From the NCBI GenBank assembly GCA_937900045.1, contig CALCEB010000016.1, positions 1-44,511 on the forward strand: DNA of 44,511 bases. Reading direction: 5' to 3'. This document shows positions 32,174-40,831 of this stretch, piece after piece. The stretch comes from an uncultured Acidobacteriota bacterium. Its GTDB lineage: Bacteria; Acidobacteriota; Terriglobia; UBA7540. The notes below the pieces were generated by a model. It saw only the letters and a list, made by a program, of their open reading frames with translations. It did not search any database and was not told where the DNA came from. The translations under genes were made by a program, and so were the position numbers. Numbering within the stretch: position 1 is the stretch's first letter; each line of letters starts with the position of its first letter.

Positions 32174-34720
32174 CTACATCATGTTGAATGGATCCATATC
32201 GATCACAAAGGACTTGGGCGGCGTTCTATTTTTCTCACAGTCGTCCGCCAGCCTGCGGAGCAGCGCATTCAGTTGTGGGCGTGAACCGGACTTGATCAGG
32301 AACTGGATCCGGTAGCGTCCCTCGATCCGCGCTAAGGGGGCGGGGTTTGGACCCAAGACTTTGAAGAGGTGCGATCCCTCAGTACTCCGCTTCAAGAACT
32401 TTGCAATATCCGACGCAATCGCCGCAGCCTTTTCCAACTTGACGTCCTGAGCGATGACATTGGCAAGGGCCTTGGTGGGAGGATAATGCATCAGGCGGCG
32501 GAACTTCAGTTCCTTGCTGAAAAATCCCGCATAGTTTTGTTCCGCCGCAAAACGAATGGCATAATGTTCCGGGAAAAAGGTTTGCACCAATACCCGGCCC
32601 GGGGAATCACCACGGCCCGCGCGTCCTGCCGCCTGAGTCAGAAGTTGGAACGTCCGCTCCGCGGCGCGGAAATCCGGCAAGGAGAGCCCCATATCCGCGG
32701 AGACCACGCCGACCAGCGTAACTCCCGGGAAGTCATGCCCTTTAGCGATCATCTGAGTGCCCACCAGAATGTCAATCTTACCGCGCCGGAAATCAGAAAG
32801 AAGCCGCAGGTATTGGCCGGAACGGCTGGCGACGTCGCGATCCAGGCGGGCCACGCGAGCCCCCGGGAAGGTCTCGCGCAAGCGGTCCTCGATCTTCTCT
32901 GTCCCCTCGCCCACATAATGAAGGTGCTCGCTTTTGCAAGCCGGACAATGTTTGGGGACTTCGATGCAGTAGCCGCAATAGTGGCAGATCAGCCGGTGTT
33001 CGCGCTGGTGATACGTGAGAGAAATGGAACAGTTTTGGCAGCGAATACTCTGGCCGCAACTCCGGCAGAGCAGAAACCACGAATAACCACGCCGGTTAAG
33101 CAGGATCATGGTTTGCGCGCCAGATCGCCTCTGGGCTTCGATCTCCTCGCGCAAGCGGCGGGAGAAAGGGAATTGGGAGTGCGTCTCACGGAACTCCTGA
33201 CGCATATCCACGATCTCAACGGATGCCATTGGCCTGCCGGAGACGCGTTCCGCGAGGGTCAGAAGCTTGTACTTGCCCTGCTGGGTGTTCCAGTACGATT
33301 CGAGCGATGGCGTCGCGGAGCCCAGCACTACCAGCGCCTTCGCCAGCCGTCCCCGAACCACCGCCGCATCACGCCCCTGGTAACGGGGAGTTTCCTGCTG
33401 CTTGTAGCTCGAATCATGCTCTTCATCAACGATGATCGCGCCGAGATTGGCAAGTGGTGCAAACAGGGCCGACCGCGTCCCCACAATCACCTTGGCCTCG
33501 CCCCGCCGTGCCCGCCGCCACTCTTCATCCCTTTCGACCGCCGTGAGGCCACTGTGCAGAATCGCCACGTTCCCTGGAAAGCGGGCTTGGAACTGGCCTT
33601 GGACCAGAGGAGTGAGGGCAATTTCCGGAATCAGCATCAAGGCCGTGCGGCTTCGCTCCAAGCAGCGGGCGATGAACCGCATATAGACTTCCGTCTTGCC
33701 GCTGCCCGTGACCCCGTGCAGGAGAGCCACTGCAAATTCGCTGCGGTCCAGCAGGCCGCTGAGATCGTCTACAGCTTGCGATTGCGCCGGAGTGAGATCC
33801 GGAATGGAGGTTGAACCAAATTCCTGCACGGAGGGCGCGGAAGCCAAATCCGGGTCCACGCTCGTCTTGCTACGGCGGCGCGAAAATTCCTCTGAAGGGC
33901 GAAGCTCAATCACACCTGCCTTCACCAGCCGGTTGAGAGTAGCCGGAGCGGCCTTCGATGCTTTCAGTAGCTCACGATGATCTTCAAAGGAACCCTGATT
34001 TTTTAGGGCTTCGATAATTCGGAGGGCAACGGGAGAAAGCCTTCTGCGGGGCGCGTTAGCACCGTCGTCCGGCTTTGCGGCCGCTAATCTTGCGGAAAGG
34101 ACTTTCTTCCTTCCGCGTTCGACTTGCTTTTCTTCAGCCCACCCTTCGTCCATGATTTGCTGTAGGAGTTCGGGGTCATCATTCCTAAACCGGTCGCGCA
34201 CCGTCTGAAATGCAGCACCCGGATGTTGGGCGAGGTAAGCTAACAAGCGAGCTTCCGGGCTTTCCCGAATCTCGCCCAGCAGGTTCCCGCCAATTTCCTC
34301 GAAGTGTTTCCGGCCAGCTTCCGTCAGCTTCAGCAGGCGAACCTTGCGAGTCTCGGCTTGCAAAGGCAACATACCGCGGAAGACTTCACCGGGCGGAGCC
34401 AGATAATACTCAGCGATCCATATGCCGAGCGTCAAAAGCTCCGGGGAGAGAACTGGCCCGGAATCGATCACCCCCAGAACGTCCCGGGTCTTTACCCCAG
34501 GTTCTATTTGCGCTACGGGTTCGAGCGCGATGCCGGTTGCCTGGCGCGCACCGAGCGGCACGCGCACTCGCTGCCCGGGCCAGACTTCGAGCGAGGCTGG
34601 GACCCGGTAAGTGAGAGGATGGCGAATGGCGGCCATCACCGCAACCTCCATCAACTTGCCCTGCTCGCGGAAGGTCTTCTTGGCCATGAGATGAGAATAG
34701 CTGGAGGCGTTGATTTTCAA
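32174..34720 (-). CDS. priA: primosomal protein N' (replication restart helicase PriA)
   Basis: Up to 848 residues. The N-terminal DNA-binding domain has L-T-Y-R-V-P and P-G-Q-R-V-R-V-P-L-G. Helicase motifs: G-V-T-G-S-G-K-T-E-V-Y (Walker A), V-D-E-E-H-D (Walker B) and G-S-A-T-P-S. Zinc ligands are in C-R-S-C-G, C-Q-N-C, C-H-Y-C-G and C-P-A-C. Q-A-A-G-R-A-G-R is motif VI. The TTG at 34720 overlaps the MTHFR-like stop, but the family start fits better at ATG 34687 or 34651 (M-E-V-A-V). The gap to the convergent HU gene (31963-32173) contains only a possible 9-bp stem, CGCGGTGCG...CGCACCGCG. Confidence 0.95.
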   Translation of the reverse strand: MKINASSYSHLMAKKTFREQGKLMEVAVMAAIRHPLTYRVPASLEVWPGQRVRVPLGARQATGIALEPVAQIEPGVKTRDVLGVIDSGPVLSPELLTLGIWIAEYYLAPPGEVFRGMLPLQAETRKVRLLKLTEAGRKHFEEIGGNLLGEIRESPEARLLAYLAQHPGAAFQTVRDRFRNDDPELLQQIMDEGWAEEKQVERGRKKVLSARLAAAKPDDGANAPRRRLSPVALRIIEALKNQGSFEDHRELLKASKAAPATLNRLVKAGVIELRPSEEFSRRRSKTSVDPDLASAPSVQEFGSTSIPDLTPAQSQAVDDLSGLLDRSEFAVALLHGVTGSGKTEVYMRFIARCLERSRTALMLIPEIALTPLVQGQFQARFPGNVAILHSGLTAVERDEEWRRARRGEAKVIVGTRSALFAPLANLGAIIVDEEHDSSYKQQETPRYQGRDAAVVRGRLAKALVVLGSATPSLESYWNTQQGKYKLLTLAERVSGRPMASVEIVDMRQEFRETHSQFPFSRRLREEIEAQRRSGAQTMILLNRRGYSWFLLCRSCGQSIRCQNCSISLTYHQREHRLICHYCGYCIEVPKHCPACKSEHLHYVGEGTEKIEDRLRETFPGARVARLDRDVASRSGQYLRLLSDFRRGKIDILVGTQMIAKGHDFPGVTLVGVVSADMGLSLPDFRAAERTFQLLTQAAGRAGRGDSPGRVLVQTFFPEHYAIRFAAEQNYAGFFSKELKFRRLMHYPPTKALANVIAQDVKLEKAAAIASDIAKFLKRSTEGSHLFKVLGPNPAPLARIEGRYRIQFLIKSGSRPQLNALLRRLADDCEKNRTPPKSFVIDMDPFNMM

Positions 34721-35691
34721 GTGCGGGTGGCTCGCGCCCGAGCCGCAACGAGGCTGGAATAAAGTTCTCCCAACCGCTCCAGCATCTTAACGGCTGGCGC
34801 AAAATTGCGCCGGTTAATGTGTTCGATGTTCAGTCCAATTGGAGGTGGATCAGGAGGCAGGTTATCAAAAACATCCATCAGGATGCGCCGCGACAGATCC
34901 AGGGAGCGCTCAAGATAGGATGCGTCCGGCTCCGGGCCCACTGCCGGCCCAAGCTTCGGCTTTAATCCTGCGGAATCACTCGCCGCCGGGCTTTCGCCGT
35001 GCAGGAGAAACCGGTCAAGGTCTTCCGGAATATCCGCCCCCAGCCAACGCAGGAATTCCAGATCGCGCGGATGGCTGGCGGGCGCGAAACTGAGAAAGAT
35101 GCGAGCTTCCACTCCATTCAAACGTTGCAGCAGCCAAACAATGTCGTTCGAGTCGAACAGCACCTGAGTGGTGAAAAAGCGAAGGCCCTTTTCTGCCTTG
35201 GACCGGACGCGCTCGGCCTCGTGGGCGCGGCTGGGAATGCTGATACCACCCAGAGTCAGTCCCAGCTTGGCCCTCCGCACCTGGCGCGCTGTTTCCATCA
35301 CGCTGGGCCCGGGATAGCGGATGCGGCTTGATTCCCCTCCCACCAGAACAACGCCGCGAATACCGTGACTGCGGCTTGTTTCCTGCATCCAACCCACTTG
35401 GTCCTCTTCATAAACCACACAGCGGTTTACGATCACTTCCAGGCCGTGTTCACGATGGATCCGCTCGCCAAGAATTCGTGGCTCAACCCGGGGAACGAAC
35501 TTGGCCGTCCGGGCATCACTACGATTTTCGTCATGAATTTCGGGGATGTTGATGCCATCCACCAGATGCCGGATCTTCCCAACGTCGGTCAAGACGGCCT
35601 CAATGCCGCCGGCTTTTGCAGCAGGAGGCGGTACCATCTCAAACAACGTCACCGGCACGTCAGGGTTTAATAGCTTTTCTTTCAAACTCAT
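34717..35691 (-). CDS. methylenetetrahydrofolate reductase-like protein
   Basis: 324 residues. The N-terminus F-E-M-V-P-P-P and the later G-G-E-S-S, L-G-L-T-L-G-G-I-S-I-P and F-F-T-T-Q-V-L-F-D match the FAD barrel of MTHFR. It would reduce methylene-THF to methyl-THF for methionine synthesis or C1 metabolism. It is more divergent than standard MetF, so a related function is possible. ATG start; its TGA overlaps the upstream end of the priA frame, implying an operon. Confidence 0.8.
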   Translation of the reverse strand: MSLKEKLLNPDVPVTLFEMVPPPAAKAGGIEAVLTDVGKIRHLVDGINIPEIHDENRSDARTAKFVPRVEPRILGERIHREHGLEVIVNRCVVYEEDQVGWMQETSRSHGIRGVVLVGGESSRIRYPGPSVMETARQVRRAKLGLTLGGISIPSRAHEAERVRSKAEKGLRFFTTQVLFDSNDIVWLLQRLNGVEARIFLSFAPASHPRDLEFLRWLGADIPEDLDRFLLHGESPAASDSAGLKPKLGPAVGPEPDASYLERSLDLSRRILMDVFDNLPPDPPPIGLNIEHINRRNFAPAVKMLERLGELYSSLVAARARATRT

Positions 35692-35966
35692 GGGGTTTCA
35701 AACCGCTTTGCCGGTTCCTCATCCCGCCCGCAGGGTCCTTTAGCTTAAAACGATCTTGAAGCCACCCGCAATGGAAAGACATCATTGGCTCCAAGGTATT
35801 GTCTCAGGCCGTGCTGCCCGCAGTAAGCGGTGTCGTGTCCAGCCATCGGGTGGACCGTGTAGCGCCGCCGGGGTGGTACCGGCGCGGTGAACTCAGCTTG
35901 GGCAGTGACGCAGTTTAACGATTCTTCATCAGTTTATTCCTTTACCGTCCTTGCCGCGTGGTTTTG

Positions 35967-36091
35967 GGTAGTGGGTCAGTTTGCTGTAGCGGCGCTCGGA
36001 GCCTGCCCTGACAGGGAGCGCCGGAAACTGTTGAGAAATAAAGTTCGGCGGTCACAGACCGCCGCTACAGCAAGCAAACTGAGACACCACC
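35967..36091. repeat. MITE, GGTAGTG family, copy 3
   Basis: 125-bp element; ends GGTAGTGGGTCAGTTTGC and GCAAACTGAGACACCACC, core GCTGTAGCGGCG. Perfect 8-bp target duplication TGGTTTTG (35959-35966, 36092-36099). Its interior is the same as copy 1 but inverted. The rest of the gap 35692-36166 shows no gene. Confidence 0.85.
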
Positions 36092-36106
36092 TGGTTTTGG
36101 TTGCCG

Positions 36107-36136
36107 TTGCGGGCGAATGCTTTTATATCTTATAAT
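36107..36136 (+). promoter_or_regulatory. candidate promoter for the foldase gene
   Basis: TTGCGG (36107-36112), an 18-base spacer and TATAAT (36131-36136). The MITE ends 16 bases upstream of the -35. Confidence 0.5.
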
Positions 36137-36166
36137 AGATAAGTTTGGGCATCGTTCAGGAGTGTT

Positions 36167-38098
36167 ATGTATCGATTATTCCGCAAGGGCCGTCAAAAGC
36201 TTTACAAGTACTTAATGATCTTTTTCCTTGGCATCGTGTCGATCGGCATGGTCATCACGCTCGCTCCTTTGCCAAACGGGGGCGGCACACAACTGGGTTC
36301 GAATGTGCTGGCCAAGGTCGAAGGGTCCAACATTTCCGTCCAGGATTTGCAACGAACCATTGACGCCCAACTGCGCAATTCGCAGTTGGGAAACGACCCC
36401 AAGATCATGGCGGCGCTGGCCGGGTCGGCGCTGGATGAGATGGTGATGCAGCGCGCGTTATTGAGTCAGGGCAAAGGGCTGGGCCTGGAGGTAACGAATC
36501 AGGAACTGTTCGAACAACTCCACCACATCCCTTACCTGTATGTGAACGGCGCCTTTATCGGCATGGACCGGTACCAGGATCTGATCCAGCAGGAAACGGG
36601 GATGAGCGTTCCGCAGTTCGAAGGCCAGTTGCGGGATAGCATTCTGCTGAATAAAATCCGCCAAGTCATTACGGACAGCGTCGAAGTGACGCCCGGGGAA
36701 GTCCGCCAAGAGTTTGACCGCCGCAACAGCAAAGTGAAGATTGACTACGTGGTATTCGACCCGGCCCAGTTTGTGAAGGAAGTCAAAGCCACTCCACAGG
36801 CCCTGCAGGATTATTTCAGCAAGAATGCCACGCGATACAAGCAACCGGAGCAGCGGAAAGTGCGCTACGCGCTGATTACCCCCGATGCGGTGCGGTCCAG
36901 CATGAACGTGACGGATCAAGATCTGCAACAGTACTACAACGAACACTTGTCCGATTTCCGTGTCCCGGAGCGCGTGAAGGTGGCCCACATCCTGTTCAAG
37001 ACAACGGGAAAAAGTCCGGCGGAAATCGCAAAGATTGCCGCCAAAGCGCAGGAAGTCCTCACCCAGATCAGGGGTGGAGCGGATTTCGCGGCAATGGCCA
37101 AGAAGTATTCCGAAGACACCACCGGAGCCAATGGCGGCGAAATTGGCTGGATCGGCCGGGGGCAAACTGTGAAGGAATTTGAAGATGCGGCCTTTGCCAT
37201 GAAGCCCGGCGAAATCAGCAATCTGATTCGGACCACTTACGGATTCCACATCATCAAAGTGGAAGACAAACAAACGGCGCATCTACAGTCTTTCGATGAA
37301 GTGAAAGATTCCATCCGCGCCCAGCTTGAAAAGCAGAAATTGTCCCAAGCCCAGGACGCGCTGGCCAACAATTTGGAGAACCAGCTTCGCGCTAAGCCTG
37401 AAGATTTTGACGCCATTGCCAAAAAGTCTGGACTCGACCCCAAGGAAACGCCGCTCTTCAAGTACGGTCAGGCGGTTCCGGACCTTGGAAATAACGAAGC
37501 GTTTGAGAATTTATCCTTCCAGCTTCGCGTCGACGAAGTGGGGTCGCCTTTGCAACTGCCCATGGGTGAGGCAGTGATCCAGGTGGCGGAGATCGTGCCT
37601 GAACACTTACCTAAACTTGATGAGGTCAAGGACCAGGTCACGCAGGATTATAAGACGGCCCAAGCCAAGCTGCTGGCAGCCCAAAAAGCTAGTGAATTCG
37701 CCGCCCAGGCAAAGGTTGGCGGCTTTGCCAAGCTCGCCAAGTCGCAAGGGCTTGCCGTCACGGAAAGTAAGGATTTTACGGCGCAGGAACAATTGTCCGA
37801 CACCATTTCCGGCTCAATCGTGGCCTCTGCCTTCAGTTTGAAGCCGGGCGAAACGGGCGGCCCCGCCCCTCAAGGCGACAAGAGGATCGTGTTTCAGGTT
37901 GTGTCTCATACGCCTGCCGACCCGGCGGACTTTGCGGCTCAGAAGGACCAGATTTCAGAGGAATTGCTCGAACAGAAGCGGACTTTGGCTTTTGAAGTTT
38001 ACCGCGAGACCTTGAAAGAGCAACTGTTGAAATCGGGCAAGCTCCAGATTAACCAAGGCGCCCTGAAACAGTTTGTTTCGTCTTATCAAGGGTCCTAA
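36167..38098 (+). CDS. PpiD/SurA-like peptidyl-prolyl isomerase foldase
   Basis: 643 residues. One N-terminal membrane helix (about 12-33, Y-L-M-I-F-F-L-G-I-V-S-I-G-M-V-I) anchors it in the inner membrane; a SurA_N/PpiD chaperone region follows (about 45-190), then a parvulin PPIC domain (about 262-370: V-K-V-A-H-I-L-F-K, F-A-A-M-A-K-K-Y-S-E-D, G-G-E-I-G-W-I-G-R-G, T-Y-G-F-H-I-I-K-V), then a second, degenerate parvulin-like region. It helps fold exported proteins in the periplasm. CAGGAG lies 6 bases before the ATG. The stop codon is inside the target duplication of the following MITE. Confidence 0.93.
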   Translation: MYRLFRKGRQKLYKYLMIFFLGIVSIGMVITLAPLPNGGGTQLGSNVLAKVEGSNISVQDLQRTIDAQLRNSQLGNDPKIMAALAGSALDEMVMQRALLSQGKGLGLEVTNQELFEQLHHIPYLYVNGAFIGMDRYQDLIQQETGMSVPQFEGQLRDSILLNKIRQVITDSVEVTPGEVRQEFDRRNSKVKIDYVVFDPAQFVKEVKATPQALQDYFSKNATRYKQPEQRKVRYALITPDAVRSSMNVTDQDLQQYYNEHLSDFRVPERVKVAHILFKTTGKSPAEIAKIAAKAQEVLTQIRGGADFAAMAKKYSEDTTGANGGEIGWIGRGQTVKEFEDAAFAMKPGEISNLIRTTYGFHIIKVEDKQTAHLQSFDEVKDSIRAQLEKQKLSQAQDALANNLENQLRAKPEDFDAIAKKSGLDPKETPLFKYGQAVPDLGNNEAFENLSFQLRVDEVGSPLQLPMGEAVIQVAEIVPEHLPKLDEVKDQVTQDYKTAQAKLLAAQKASEFAAQAKVGGFAKLAKSQGLAVTESKDFTAQEQLSDTISGSIVASAFSLKPGETGGPAPQGDKRIVFQVVSHTPADPADFAAQKDQISEELLEQKRTLAFEVYRETLKEQLLKSGKLQINQGALKQFVSSYQGS

Positions 38099-38101
38099 CC
38101 T

Positions 38102-38274
38102 CAATACTGTTCACTTAAGGTCCGGTCGAGAATAATGTACACAGTTGAACCAGAGCCCCTCACCCGCCGCTTCGCGTCACCCTCTCCCCGCTTGCGGGGA
38201 GAGGGCCGGGGTGAGGGGTCAGGCGACGCCTCTGAGATCAAGATCATGAAACTCGCCTTAACTGAACAGTATTG
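38102..38274. mobile_element. MITE with IS4-like ends, copy B
   Basis: 173-bp element. Left end CAATACTGTTCACTTAAGG, right end CCTTAACTGAACAGTATTG. Perfect 10-bp target duplication GTCCTAACCT (38092-38101, 38275-38284). The interior differs from copy A: a palindrome of the type CCCCTCACCC...CTCTCCCC...GGGGAGAGGG...GGGGTGAGGGG. It inserted across the foldase stop codon, keeping the stop. Confidence 0.88.
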
Positions 38275-38340
38275 GTCCTAACCTGGATTATTCGCGAACT
38301 TCCTTTGGAGGACCGGAGTGGCAGTCAGCGCAGGTCATTC

Positions 38341-38411
38341 GCTGTAGCGCCGCTCGGAGCTTGCCCTGGCAGGGAGCGGCGAAATACGCCGGTTGCAGAC
38401 CGGCGCTACAG
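38341..38411. repeat. MITE, GGTAGTG family, divergent copy 4
   Basis: Core GCTGTAGCGCCGCTCGGAGC at the left and GCCGGTTGCAGACCGGCGCTACAG at the right, related to the interior and inner ends of copies 1-3, but the outer CAGTTTG/GGTAGTG ends and a target duplication are missing. Probably truncated or rearranged. Confidence 0.55.
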
Positions 38412-38483
38412 TCTTGGAGTGCCGCCGACTTACGTCGGTGCGTATAGATCTCAGATCTTTTCAGGTTTTAGGAGAAGTCCCCG

Positions 38484-39008
38484 ATGCCTCGATTGACCAA
38501 ACTCAAACCCGAACAGGTGGATGGTGGCGCACGCCAGATCTTCAACCGGTTTCTTGAGGAGCGGGGCAATGTTCCCAACATGTTCCGCACCATGGCCCAT
38601 CGTCCGGAAATTATGAAGACGATGACGGACCACTTCCGGGCGGTGATGAATACAGGGACGGTTGACAAGCGGTTGAAGGAAATGGTGGCGGTTCGTGTCT
38701 CCCACATCAACCACTGTGAATATTGACTGAATTCGCATACCGCCTTGGCAAGGCGGCTGGGCGTGACCGACGAGGAATTGCAAGGGCTGGAAGGGGGAAA
38801 TTTGGACCGGTTCTCTCCGCGCGAGCGGACGGCGCTCGAATTTGCCGGGCGCTTGACCCAGGACTCGAACCAAATTGGCGATCGCTTTTTTGACGAGTTG
38901 CGCCAGCATTTTGATGAAGGTGAAATCGTGGAGATTGCCACGGTTGCCGGCCTTTTCAATTACTTCAATCGCGTCAATAACGCCCTTCAGATGGAACCCA
39001 CCCGATAG
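38484..39008 (+). CDS. AhpD/carboxymuconolactone decarboxylase-like selenoprotein (TGA = Sec81)
   Basis: A single 174-residue frame from ATG 38484 (AGGAGAAG 8 bases upstream) to TAG 39006-39008 if TGA 38724-38726 is read as selenocysteine. The active site reads S-H-I-N-H-C78-E-Y-U81-L-N-S-H85-T-A. With E66 this reproduces the AhpD catalytic set Glu-12-Cys-3-Cys-4-His in exact spacing (E118, C130, C133, H137 in the mycobacterial enzyme), U81 taking the second Cys. The part after TGA is uninterrupted and family-like (L-A-R-R-L-G-V-T-D-E-E-L, F-A-G-R-L, I-V-E-I-A-T-V-A-G-L-F-N-Y-F-N-R). It would act as a thiol/selenol peroxidase or disulfide reductase. The alternative is a nonsense mutation TGC to TGA. 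No selA, selB or selC lies in this window. Confidence 0.78.
38727..38760 (+). promoter_or_regulatory. candidate bacterial SECIS hairpin
   Basis: CCGCCTT (38740-38746) pairs perfectly with AAGGCGG (38750-38756), leaving the loop GGC at 38747-38749, 20 bases after the TGA. Known bacterial SECIS elements place a short apical loop with an early G about 16-37 bases after UGA, recognised by SelB. The hairpin lies within the coding frame, as expected for bacteria. Confidence 0.65.
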
Positions 39009-39020
39009 CTCCCGGCTTAC

Positions 39021-39075
39021 GGTAATGACGCAGTTTGCTGTAGCGGCGCTACAGCAAAGAAACTGAGACACTACC
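39021..39075. repeat. MITE, GGTAGTG family, copy 5 (minimal)
   Basis: 55 bases that are little more than the two inverted ends joined: GGTAATGACGCAGTTTGCTG and CAGCAAAGAAACTGAGACAC-TACC around GCGGCG. Target duplication CGGCTTAC (39013-39020, 39076-39083), two bases longer if the terminal Cs are counted as target. The rest of the gap to 39280 shows nothing. Confidence 0.8.
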
Positions 39076-39280
39076 CGGCTTACAGGGTCTTTCTCTGCTG
39101 CCCATCCATTTTGGATTTCTCTCTGTCGCTCAGTTTGAATCGTTGGCAAAGCTTCTTGCCTTGACCTGGAATTCTTGGCAGCCCGAAACACCGCATCGGG
39201 TGAGACCGGAAGCTCTGCAAATCCGGTATCATGGGTGGTTCGGTCTCTGGGCCCGCTTTTAGGCCTCTGAATACCCTCCA

Positions 39281-40810
39281 ATGGCAAGTATAGGTAGAAA
39301 ACTCGCACTAGGTTCCAGCCTCAAGTCACTCAACTTAGTGGCGATTGCGCTGGTATCTCTGTTAGTTACCCCTTTTATTATCCACTCTCTCGGCGACCAC
39401 CTGTACGGAATCTGGGCGCTGGTGAGCACCGTGGTGGGATATTACGGCCTCCTGGAACTGGGGCTTTCGACAGCGGTAGGACGCTATGCAGCGATGGCCT
39501 TGGGGGCGGACAACCAGAAGCGATTGAACGAGGTCCTCAACACCTCGCTCGCACTCTTCTCCTTGCTTGGAGCTGCGGTCTTTCTGGTCAGCGGCCTTGT
39601 GGCAGCGGTATCGCCTCACTTCATTAAAAAGCCGGAGGACGCGGCGGTCTTCTGGAAAGCCGTCTTACTTCTTGGATTGTCATTGGCGTTAGCTTTTCCC
39701 TTGCGCGTTTTCAAGGGTGTGCTGGAGGCCCACCTGCGCTTCAACCGCACGGGACAGTTGGATTTGCTGACCCTGGCGCTTCGGACCGTCCTGTTAGTCG
39801 GGGCACTGCTGCTGGGCTACAAAGTGGTCGGTTTAGCTTGGACAGCTCTGCTTTCCACACTGCCGGCTATTTTTCTCTACCCTTACTTTCTCTTTCAAGA
39901 CTTGCCCTTCCTGAAGCTTTCCTGGCGCCATTGGCAAAGGGGAACTGCCAAGGAGCTTTTTTCCTACAGCTCTTATAGTTTCGTTGTGCACCTTGGAGCG
40001 ATTTTGCGCGGCGGGATCGGCCCTTTCATCGTTGCCCCGTTCTTGGGTTTTGCGGGTGTTGCCCACTATAAAATCGCAACCATGCTTGCTCAGTATTACG
40101 ATGAGCTCACCAGTTCGCTGGTGGGGGTGTTTGGTCCGGTTTTCAGCCGCTTGGAGGGAGCCGGAGACCGGGAGTCCATCAAGCGCACCCTTTTTTTCTC
40201 CACAAAGATCACGGTCTGCGTGATCGGATTTCTCGCTTTCGGACTCATCGGCTTTGGCAAGGTGTTTATTTCCCGCTGGATCGGCCCCTCCTATGACGAC
40301 GCCTACCCTTGCCTGGTTTTTCTCGTCCTGGGATTTACGTGCGCGCTGTGCCAGCGCCCTTCGGTTTACGTCTTGTACTCGATGTTCCGTCACAAATTCC
40401 TGGCTCTCCTGATCTGTCTGGAGGGCGCAACCAATCTCGGCCTTGGCCTGATTTTAGTAAGACATCACGGTTTAACCGGAGTGGCGCTGGCCTTGTTCAT
40501 CTCCCTCGCCGCTTCGAAGCTGATTGTGCAGCCAGTTTATTTCTGCGCAGTCTCGGGAATCCGGTATGAAGAATTTATCCGGACCCTCTTAAGAGTGGCG
40601 TCGATCGTGGTTCTGTCCTTAATCATTCCCGCGCTGATTGCGATGAAATTCGCGCTTCCTGACTACAAGGCTATCTTTGGTCTGGGCATCCTATCGTTTA
40701 TTTTGTATGCTGTTCCTGTGATGCTGGCCGCTTTCAGCCCAGTTGAAATGCGGCAGCTTGTTCAAATTTTTTGGCCCGGTTTCCGATTGCGGGAGGGCAA
40801 CCCGGAATAG
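39281..40810 (+). CDS. polysaccharide flippase (Wzx/MATE-like oligosaccharide exporter)
   Basis: 509 residues with about 12-14 membrane helices and the typical start (S-L-K-S-L-N-L-V-A-I-A-L-V-S-L-L-V-T-P-F-I), then Y-G-I-W-A-L and G-L-L-E-L-G-L-S-T-A-V-G-R-Y, the polysaccharide biosynthesis protein signature. It would move lipid-linked glycan units across the inner membrane. No clear ribosome binding site is visible. First of a block of glycan genes. Confidence 0.92.
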   Translation: MASIGRKLALGSSLKSLNLVAIALVSLLVTPFIIHSLGDHLYGIWALVSTVVGYYGLLELGLSTAVGRYAAMALGADNQKRLNEVLNTSLALFSLLGAAVFLVSGLVAAVSPHFIKKPEDAAVFWKAVLLLGLSLALAFPLRVFKGVLEAHLRFNRTGQLDLLTLALRTVLLVGALLLGYKVVGLAWTALLSTLPAIFLYPYFLFQDLPFLKLSWRHWQRGTAKELFSYSSYSFVVHLGAILRGGIGPFIVAPFLGFAGVAHYKIATMLAQYYDELTSSLVGVFGPVFSRLEGAGDRESIKRTLFFSTKITVCVIGFLAFGLIGFGKVFISRWIGPSYDDAYPCLVFLVLGFTCALCQRPSVYVLYSMFRHKFLALLICLEGATNLGLGLILVRHHGLTGVALALFISLAASKLIVQPVYFCAVSGIRYEEFIRTLLRVASIVVLSLIIPALIAMKFALPDYKAIFGLGILSFILYAVPVMLAAFSPVEMRQLVQIFWPGFRLREGNPE

Positions 40811-40831
40811 GGTTTTGCGTACTGAACACCC

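Noticed and set aside
32369..33814. 481-codon open frame on the plus strand
   Set aside because: Antisense to priA and without recognisable features.
38724..38726. TGA read as an ordinary nonsense mutation that splits the AhpD-like gene
   Set aside because: It coincides exactly with the catalytic Cys, the downstream part is intact, and a SECIS-like hairpin follows. Still possible, but less likely than selenocysteine.
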